52,202 nucleotides of DNA. Origin: Neomegalonema sp. (GTDB lineage: Bacteria; Pseudomonadota; Alphaproteobacteria; Rhodobacterales; Rhodobacteraceae). The DNA lies in NCBI GenBank assembly GCA_022760355.1, contig JALEGB010000041.1:1-52202 (forward strand), read 5' to 3'. Shown piece after piece: positions 43,289-52,202 of the stretch; position 1 is the stretch's first letter; the number at the start of each line of letters is the position of its first letter. The notes beneath the pieces were generated by a model that was not told the origin of the DNA, ran no database searches, and saw only the letters and a program-made list of their open reading frames with translations. Both the position numbers and the translations under genes were made by a program.

Positions 43289-44845
43289 TCAGTCATCACT
43301 TCCTAGCAGTCGCGCAAACCAACCGCGTCGCTCGGTTTTTTGCGCCGCCACAGCCTGGGCTTTCTTCGCGCCATCCAACGCCGCCCGCAGCTGCTGCGCG
43401 ACCGCCTCCGGATCGCCATCCCAGATCAGATAGTCCTTGCCCTCAAGAATTTGGACCGGGCCAAGATCCGGTTTTCCAACCATCAACGCAACGACGCTCT
43501 TCTTGCCCGCCAACTCCAAAGACAGCGAAGTGTTGATCTCAGCCCGCGGCCAAGGCTTGCGCACCGCATGGCTGGATACAATCGCCAACACCACCGGCGC
43601 CGCCGCCAGCGCCGTATTAATCTTGGTCGCGAACTCTTCGCCCCACGCAATGTGCTCTTGATCCAGAAACGCCTTGATCCCCAGCTTGTGGCACGCCTCG
43701 TAAATCGGCCGCGCCACCGATTTGCGATCCTCACTCGCATGGCTGATAAAGACCTCGCACGCCTCCTTGCCATGAACGACTTCACGCAGAAAGCGGGTCG
43801 GCTTTGGATCAACCTCATGCAGCTTTCGGCACAAGCTTAAGAACAGCGGATCCTCAGAGCCGCGCACCATCTTGAGATAAGCGAGCTCCCCATACAGCTT
43901 ACTCCGGAACTGGCGCGCGTACTTGGCCGGGTTCGACGGCTTTTTAGTGCTGTATTTTGTGAAATGAGCGAAGGCCGCCCCTTCCAACTTAAACTTGCCC
44001 CACGCATAGATCATTGCGCGAATTCGGCTGAGCCGACGGCGATCGACATTCGGCCGCTCATTGACCGTCAGGCCGGTTACCGATTGCCGCACGCGCCGAT
44101 GCTGCAACCGAACCTTATTGTTGTTGATCTTGAAACCAGACGCATCAACGGCGCCCACAATCGCAGCGCCGACGACAACCGGTCCGTTCGCCGGCTCCCC
44201 GCTCCAGATCGCGATCTCCTCAGGAAACGCGTCCCGCGACGTTGAATAGGTGATATCGTCCGCATAGCGGCTGTAACGCAGCCCATGTTCCCGCGACAAA
44301 CGCGACAACCGACGATCCAGCGCGCTGGCGATATAGTTTGACAGCACCGGACTTGTGGGCGCGCCCTGCGGCAAGCCGTTCTTGTAACAGCAAATTTGCG
44401 CGCACAGCGTTGCAGCCTCAGCGCTCATGCGGAACGGGTTCGCCATAAACAGACCGCGGATCCGGCCGAAATTAATGCTGGGGAAAAAGCCTTCCAGATC
44501 GATATTGAGCACGAGCCGTTGACCGATATGCGGCCGCGCATTGGTCAGCACGCTGCGCCCCTCAATGAAAGCATGGCTGGCCGGATGCGGGCGGTGCCGT
44601 TCGATCAACATGGGCAGCAACTTATACTGCGCCTCCCGCGTCAGACCGCTGGGACTATCGATCGGCCGCATGCCCCCGGTCCGTTTGGGGATCTCGAAGC
44701 TTTCATACCGGTCGGCTGCGTAGATCTCACGATGCATCTCGCGCTTCGACACGCCGAGAAACGCCGCGAGTTCATCCGCACTCTGAAAGCTTTTGGGAAA
44801 GCGCGCTTCCGTCTCGCTCCGCTCAGCGCTTTTCAGATCGTTCAT
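43289..44845 (-). CDS. Retron-type reverse transcriptase fused to a TIR domain
   Basis: The 518-residue protein has a reverse-transcriptase domain (about 50-330) with the retron-specific NAxxH (NARPH, 102-106), LNIDLEGFF (catalytic Asp about 116), QGAPTSP (160-166), the YADD catalytic box (194-197) and VTGLTVN (256-262). A TIR domain begins with CEVFISHASEDR (about 363) and ends near 490; PWPRAEI carries a Glu (about 436) placed like the NADase catalytic Glu. A Lys/Ala-rich tail follows. The ATG at 44845, preceded by GGGGAG, is preferred over a GTG at 44878. Such fusions are known anti-phage retrons: the RT makes msDNA from an adjacent RNA, and phage interference is thought to release TIR toxicity. 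Confidence 0.95.
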   Translation of the reverse strand: MNDLKSAERSETEARFPKSFQSADELAAFLGVSKREMHREIYAADRYESFEIPKRTGGMRPIDSPSGLTREAQYKLLPMLIERHRPHPASHAFIEGRSVLTNARPHIGQRLVLNIDLEGFFPSINFGRIRGLFMANPFRMSAEAATLCAQICCYKNGLPQGAPTSPVLSNYIASALDRRLSRLSREHGLRYSRYADDITYSTSRDAFPEEIAIWSGEPANGPVVVGAAIVGAVDASGFKINNNKVRLQHRRVRQSVTGLTVNERPNVDRRRLSRIRAMIYAWGKFKLEGAAFAHFTKYSTKKPSNPAKYARQFRSKLYGELAYLKMVRGSEDPLFLSLCRKLHEVDPKPTRFLREVVHGKEACEVFISHASEDRKSVARPIYEACHKLGIKAFLDQEHIAWGEEFATKINTALAAAPVVLAIVSSHAVRKPWPRAEINTSLSLELAGKKSVVALMVGKPDLGPVQILEGKDYLIWDGDPEAVAQQLRAALDGAKKAQAVAAQKTERRGWFARLLGSDD

Positions 44846-44909
44846 AGCCGTCTCCCCAATCACTCCGGCGACAAACACGCATGGACACCCGCTTGCGGGT
44901 CGAAATCAA

Positions 44910-45114
44910 GGCGGAAACACGAAAAATAGCGGCTCAACCCTTGGTTGAGCTCGATTTTCCAACAGCGTCGACGCCGCCGCCGGCTGTTGGCGCCGAGCAG
45001 CAAAACTGACCAAAATCGGAAATCGGCGTCCCGTCCCTCGCACTCTAACCAGCGTAACTAGATGGGCCGCCCGCGGCCCATCTAGTTACCAAAGCGGACA
45101 ATCGTTCCTCCGCC
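44910..45114 (-). ncRNA. Candidate retron msr-msd RNA
   Basis: Read in the RT direction, a1 (GGCGGAGGAACGA, 45114-45102) can pair with a2 (TCGTGTTTCCGCC, 44922-44910) at 12 of 13 positions, including two G-U pairs. Inside are a perfect 15-bp hairpin (45089-45054, loop GCGGGC), a second stem CCAACAGC/GCTGTTGG (44990-44959) extended by CGATTTT/AAAATCG, and GCTCAACC-AAG-GGTTGAGC (44950-44932). A G follows a1 (at 45099), where a branching guanosine is expected. The 205-nt size and the place 65 nt upstream of the RT start match known retrons. Exact ends and the branch site are inferred. Confidence 0.75.
45054..45089. repeat. 15-bp perfect inverted repeat (hairpin of the retron RNA)
   Basis: GTAACTAGATGGGCC and GGCCCATCTAGTTAC flank a 6-nt loop. 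It is the strongest hairpin in the retron leader and the most likely msr stem. Its AGATGG/CCATCT core resembles the palindrome of repeat B. Confidence 0.9.
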
Positions 45115-45128
45115 GCGGATCGCAGACG

Positions 45129-45134
45129 GATATA
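45129..45134 (-). promoter_or_regulatory. Possible -10 element for the retron RNA
   Basis: TATATC on the minus strand would place a transcription start about 7 nt downstream, just before a1 of the RNA. No good -35 box lies at 17 nt; a TTGACG occurs farther upstream at non-standard spacing. The call is weak. Confidence 0.3.
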
Positions 45135-45244
45135 GAAGGACGGGAGCCAAGTGCAGGTAAGCTCGTCAACATGCGGCCTGTCAAGCCGCCGCGCGGCCTT
45201 TAGCGAAGTTCTTCAGATCAGCGCCAAACCGCCCTTTGACCGCC

Positions 45245-46084
45245 CTATTCCGCACAGAACTGATCGTGAAATGCGGTAAAGGTTGGGCCCTCCGGCCGAT
45301 CCAGCACTGAGAAACGCACATGGTCAAACGCCGCCGCAAAATGGGGCGCCTGCAAATGCGCGGCAAATACCGCCGCCACCTGGCGCGAATCATTGCGGAA
45401 GACCCCACACCCCCATGCGCCCAGCACCAGATGGCGCACCCCATGGCGGCGGCAGGCCTCCAACACCATCCCCGCCCGACGCTCTAACGTCGCCTCGATC
45501 TGCTCGCTCAGTTCCGGCGTATTCTGCCGGATCGCGCCGGCATTCGGCGCCGGAGCAGTGACAATCGAACAGAGCCAATGCGACGACAGCAGCGCATCGT
45601 GATCATCCCGAAACACAGGCACAGCCGGCGCAAAGATAATATGATCCGTATAGAGCGCGTTCGGCGCCCGGCGGTTCGAATCATAGTATGCAGGCGCTGC
45701 TTTGAGGCACGCCGTCAAGCCGGAGGCGCGCGCCAGCGCCTCTTCTTGTGCTTGTGAGCCGCCCAAAAACCCACCCCCCGGATTTTTCGCGGACGCAAAA
45801 TTGAGGCAACAGACTTCGGCGGCCCCCGTCGCCAGAAGCGCACGCGCACCACTGAAGCTCGTCTCATTGACGACATCGATCGCCATGTCGCCTGCGATTG
45901 ACGCGCCCAGCGGCGCGGCGTCATAGGTCAAGTCGCCGGGCGCATAGAGCGTTGCTCCACTCACCGCCGAGGCGAGATCTCCTGAGAAATCCACCTCGCC
46001 GCCATCGGGCGCAACGTACCGGCCGCGTTCAAGAATCTCGACCGTCTGCGCCGCAATCGCCGCACGCTCAGCTCGATTCCCCAT
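45245..46084 (-). CDS. Microbial-type poly(ADP-ribose) glycohydrolase (TIGR02452/DUF2263 family)
   Basis: The 279-residue protein has a macrodomain with the PARG catalytic signature GGG-X7-QEE (Gly103-105, Glu114-115) inside NFASAKNPGGGFLGG followed by SQAQEEALARASGL, and a later LVLGAWGCGVFRND. PARGs hydrolyse ADP-ribose polymers or remove ADP-ribose from targets. The N-terminal helical part is typical of the bacterial and fungal form. It lies upstream of the retron RNA on the same strand. A link to the TIR effector, whose NAD+ cleavage yields ADP-ribose products, is inferred from position only. Confidence 0.88.
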   Translation of the reverse strand: MGNRAERAAIAAQTVEILERGRYVAPDGGEVDFSGDLASAVSGATLYAPGDLTYDAAPLGASIAGDMAIDVVNETSFSGARALLATGAAEVCCLNFASAKNPGGGFLGGSQAQEEALARASGLTACLKAAPAYYDSNRRAPNALYTDHIIFAPAVPVFRDDHDALLSSHWLCSIVTAPAPNAGAIRQNTPELSEQIEATLERRAGMVLEACRRHGVRHLVLGAWGCGVFRNDSRQVAAVFAAHLQAPHFAAAFDHVRFSVLDRPEGPTFTAFHDQFCAE

Positions 46085-46393
46085 AGCGCTCTCCCTGTCG
46101 TCCCTTTGATCGCTCCGCGTACGGGCGAAGCGAACATAGATCGAAGCGTTTCGACCAGAATAGGGCGGGCAAGATCAAAGCAGCGTGTCAAAAAAAAACG
46201 CCGCGCAGGAGCGCGGCGGGAGTTGCTTCACGAGGGACGCGAAGGGAACCAGTTTCACCAACCAGCGCCGCGTCCGCCGCAAAGCAGGGGAGACGCGATT
46301 CATATTTGGGCCGATTGGTTAATTTTAGGTTGACGAAATCGTTAATTGGTTCGGTCTCGTCAACAAACTCACTCTACTCCTCCTGCTCTGCGA
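46085..46393. other. Intergenic region between nrdJ and the PARG-like gene
   Basis: The 309-nt gap holds the nrdJ terminator (46190-46218), the probable PARG promoter and a direct repeat of TTGGTTAATT/GTTAATTGGTT type near 46315-46350. No coding sequence is supported. Confidence 0.5.
46190..46218 (-). terminator. Strong intrinsic terminator downstream of nrdJ
   Basis: CGCCGCGC (46199-46206) pairs with GCGCGGCG (46211-46218) around a 4-nt loop, followed on the minus strand by nine T. It lies about 175 nt after the nrdJ stop and insulates the retron-PARG unit. Confidence 0.93.
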
Positions 46394-50071
<3,678 letters not shown>

Positions 50072-50426
50072 GGCCCGCTCCGCTCTTCCATTCCCCGCGC
50101 CATATGACGGTGGGTTTATTTGTGGACTAAGGCGGCTCAACCTGTGTGCAACTATGTGTGCTGGCTGTGCCTATATCCTGTAGTGTCCAACCTCGCTCGC
50201 ACATAGATTTAGTTGCACCCGGAAGGGGGAGGCAAGACCATTTTTTTCAGAATCCGAGCCAAAAAACACTTGCAGAGCCCTATATGCGACATGACCGCTA
50301 TGGGTAGACGCTAGATATAGCGGGATGCGTGGATCAAAAAGCTATTAAACCGGGGATCGGAGATGGCTCAGCCGCGAAATCCCACTTGCAGGCCGATACA
50401 GACCCGCTCGCGCTGCGCTGAGCCGT
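50072..50426. promoter_or_regulatory. nrdJ upstream region with inverted repeats
   Basis: Three symmetric structures occur in this gap. GTGCAACTATGTGTGC (50146-50161) is an inverted match to GCACATAG-ATTT-AGTTGCAC (50199-50218). CCGCTAT/ATAGCGG sits at 50295-50323, and GGCTCAGC/GCTGAGCC at 50365-50424 just after the acetyltransferase gene. The first repeat is a good operator candidate. NrdR-box resemblance is only half-site (GTGT ends), and no cobalamin-riboswitch B12 box is visible. Confidence 0.45.
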
Positions 50427-50945
50427 TCAGCTGTCGATCCGCACGCGCTCCTCTCGGCGCACAGGCGCAAAGCCGGCGCGTTGATACATCGCCAGCGCAC
50501 TGGGATGATCTAAGGTGCAGGTGTTCACGATCATCTTGCGAACGCCCCGGCGCCATCCTTCGCGAATCGCAGTGTCCAGCAGCCATCGGCCGACGCCTTG
50601 GCCAACCGCCTCAGGCGTCAAACCGAAATAAGCGAGGCTGCAAATATCCGCCTGGCGAAAATCCAGCTGGTAGAAGCCGGCCGGCGCGCCGGCGCGCAAC
50701 AGGCTGTATAGCTCCACCTTCGGATCCTGAACAAACGCCGCCAGCTCCGCCTCAGGCGCCCGCAGCATGTCCGTCCACTGATAAGGTTCGCCCACCGTCC
50801 GATACAAATAGAGAAAATAGTGCACCGGCGGATCTTGCGCGCGAATCAGCGCAAAGGGCCCACCCTCCGGGGCTGCGATGACGGCGCCCCGGGGCGCCGT
50901 CGTCATTTCCAGAAAGGTGACCGTGTATTTCACGTCAGCGGCCAA
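50427..50945 (-). CDS. GNAT family N-acetyltransferase
   Basis: The 172-residue protein carries the acetyl-CoA-binding GLTPEAVGQGVGRWLLDTAI (about 107-126) and a C-terminal NTCTLDHPSALAMYQRAGF typical of GNAT enzymes. The acceptor is unknown. The start is probably a TTG at 50945, 3 nt after the sulfurtransferase stop, with GGTGAGG upstream; a GTG at 50933 or an ATG at 50906 is also possible. Co-transcription with the sulfurtransferase is likely. Confidence 0.85.
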   Translation of the reverse strand: MAADVKYTVTFLEMTTAPRGAVIAAPEGGPFALIRAQDPPVHYFLYLYRTVGEPYQWTDMLRAPEAELAAFVQDPKVELYSLLRAGAPAGFYQLDFRQADICSLAYFGLTPEAVGQGVGRWLLDTAIREGWRRGVRKMIVNTCTLDHPSALAMYQRAGFAPVRREERVRIDS

Positions 50946-50948
50946 GCC

Positions 50949-51824
50949 TCACCCCTGCTCCACCGGCAACATCTCGCTCGCGCCCCACTCCGCCCAAGAT
51001 CCGTCATAGAGCGCGCAGTCATCCGCCCCAAGCACCTCAAGCGCCAAGTTCAGGATTGCGGCGGAAACGCCGGAGCCGCAGCTGGTGACGATCGGCCGCT
51101 TTAGATCAACGCCGGCATCCGCAAGCGCAACGCGCAACGCGCCAGCGCTTTTCAACCGGCCATTTTCCGTCAGCAGCTCCTTATAAGGCAAATTAATCGC
51201 CCCTGGCATATGGCCGCTGCGCACGCCAGGGCGCGGCTCAGGCGCGTCGCCGCGAAACCGGTCCGCCGGGCGCACATCAACGATCTGCGAATCGCCGACC
51301 TTCAGCGCGCCGGAAACTTGCGTCACATCCTTCAGCATCATCGAGCGCAGGCTTGGCGTGAAATGCCGCTCTCGCGGCGTCGGCTCAAGATCTTCAACGG
51401 CGCCGCCAGCTTCGATCCACGCCGGCAAACCGCCATCCAGCACCGCAACATCGCGATGGCCGAAATAGCGGAACATCCACCAGACGCGCGGCGCTGAGAA
51501 TATGCCGACCGAATCATAGACGACAATCCGATGCCCATCGCCCAGCCCCAGCCGACGAATGCGGCTCATGAACTTTTCAAGCGGCGGCAGCATATGCGGC
51601 AGCGCGGACCGGTCATCCGAGATCTCATCAATGTCGAAGAAGACGGCGCCGGGAATATGGGACGCTTCATACTCCGCCCGCGGGTTGCGTTCGGCCGTCG
51701 GCAAATGCCATGACGCGTCAACGACCCTCACATCCGGCGCGGCCAGATGGTCCTTCAACCAATCGGCGCTGACAATCGTTTGCGGATCGGCGCGGTACTC
51801 CGCTCCTGAGGTCGCTGGCGGCAT
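50949..51824 (-). CDS. sseA: 3-mercaptopyruvate/thiosulfate sulfurtransferase
   Basis: The 291-residue protein has two rhodanese domains. The C-terminal active-site loop TSCGSGVSAAI (about 233-243) carries the persulfide-forming Cys and the CGSGV pattern of mercaptopyruvate sulfurtransferase. Inactive-domain landmarks such as SHIPGAVFFDIDEIS are present. AAGGAAG before the ATG at 51824 rules out a longer frame extending to 52106. Confidence 0.93.
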   Translation of the reverse strand: MPPATSGAEYRADPQTIVSADWLKDHLAAPDVRVVDASWHLPTAERNPRAEYEASHIPGAVFFDIDEISDDRSALPHMLPPLEKFMSRIRRLGLGDGHRIVVYDSVGIFSAPRVWWMFRYFGHRDVAVLDGGLPAWIEAGGAVEDLEPTPRERHFTPSLRSMMLKDVTQVSGALKVGDSQIVDVRPADRFRGDAPEPRPGVRSGHMPGAINLPYKELLTENGRLKSAGALRVALADAGVDLKRPIVTSCGSGVSAAILNLALEVLGADDCALYDGSWAEWGASEMLPVEQG

Positions 51825-52202
51825 TTTTCTTCCTTGCCTTGAGTAAGTTTGGCTCTTGATCGGGAGGAGAAAAGAGAAAACGCCGATAAAGCGCAACCGG
51901 CGCTGAGCACGCTGCTCAAAAAAGGCAAGATAATGTCGGCAGCGGGCGGCTCTTCGGTAGAAGCTTTCAAAAAGACGCTCAATCTGCGGCCAATTCGATC
52001 GGCGCAATCGTCCCATTGTAAGCGGATGCGCCGGGAACAGAGCAAGCCGCCGCGGCGTGGGGCGCGACGGCCGACGGCGGCGGCCTCCTTTAGGATCGAA
52101 ACCCATTCAGCAGGCGTCGTCAGCGCTTCCTAGCCCGTTCTCGGCTGTGCACCGGGCGCGGAGCGGGCTGATTGCCCGGTCAAGACCGGTAAGCCAAGCA
52201 GA
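51825..52202. other. Window end, no gene recognised
   Basis: These 378 nt lie upstream of the sulfurtransferase. A 94-codon plus-strand frame (51849-52133) begins at TTG and has an Arg/Ser-rich, low-complexity translation, so I do not accept it as a gene. A promoter for the sulfurtransferase is expected here but was not located. Confidence 0.4.

Noticed and set aside
46106-46333. 75-codon frame spanning the nrdJ terminator
   Set aside because: It crosses the strong terminator hairpin and A run and has no domain character.
50072-50426. Cobalamin riboswitch before nrdJ
   Set aside because: No B12-box (GCCACTG-like) sequence is present on the minus strand, although B12-dependent nrdJ made it worth looking for.
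51849-52133. 94-codon frame at the window end
   Set aside because: It has a TTG start, no convincing ribosome-binding site and an Arg-rich low-complexity sequence.

Overview
This 52 kb window is GC-rich chromosomal DNA from an alphaproteobacterium. The class follows from the gene set: betainyl-CoA-thioesterase-like protein, an OlsB-type N-acyltransferase, a large B12-dependent NrdJ, MaeB with a phosphotransacetylase domain, a Coq6/UbiH hydroxylase, DUF4169 and DUF3108 proteins. Nothing seen here fixes the family or genus. No tRNA, rRNA, CRISPR array or intact insertion sequence was found.

Layout. 1-7.2 kb is housekeeping: msrA-prmA, a uvrD/pcrA helicase, an endonuclease/exonuclease/phosphatase protein, a small membrane protein and a thiolase. 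7.3-10.4 kb is an accessory island: a PcfJ-like gene diverging from a two-gene unit (a small, possibly winged-helix protein and a low-GC TIR/SEFIR protein). 10.4-28.2 kb returns to core metabolism and envelope: saccharopine-dehydrogenase-like protein, a frameshifted DUF4169 gene, FAD-linked oxidase, thioesterase plus ClC channel, aminopeptidase P, RlpA, a DUF418 protein, dgt, an IscA/ErpA-type protein, rpmB, ung, meaB, a DUF3108 protein and maeB. 28.7-29.4 kb is an AT-richer gap with strong palindromes. 29.4-42.7 kb holds an unusual zinc-finger membrane protein, hrpB, glutamate dehydrogenase, a MarR-GNAT pair, an esterase operon, OlsB-like, msrB, a HAD nucleotidase and a ubiquinone hydroxylase. 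43.3-46.1 kb is a second accessory island. 46.4-51.8 kb carries nrdJ, a GNAT gene and a sulfurtransferase.

The main discovery candidate is at 43.3-46.1 kb. One protein joins a retron-type reverse transcriptase (NAxxH, YADD and VTG motifs) to a C-terminal TIR domain. Just upstream, on the same strand, a 205-nt segment folds as a retron msr-msd RNA should: 13-nt complementary ends (a1/a2) enclose a perfect 15-bp hairpin and two further hairpins. Immediately upstream again is a microbial-type poly(ADP-ribose) glycohydrolase with an intact GGG-X7-QEE signature. TIR domains commonly cleave NAD+ and make ADP-ribose products, so a macrodomain ADP-ribose enzyme next to a retron-TIR is a testable pairing. 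Retron-TIR fusions are already known as anti-phage systems; the PARG association and this RNA are what deserve attention.

A second theme is a composite repeat. A 43-44 bp module begins exactly at the TAG stop codon of three unrelated genes (prmA, aminopeptidase P, ubiH-like). A 56-bp module with a palindromic core fills the rest of one convergent intergenic gap and recurs at 19.1 kb.
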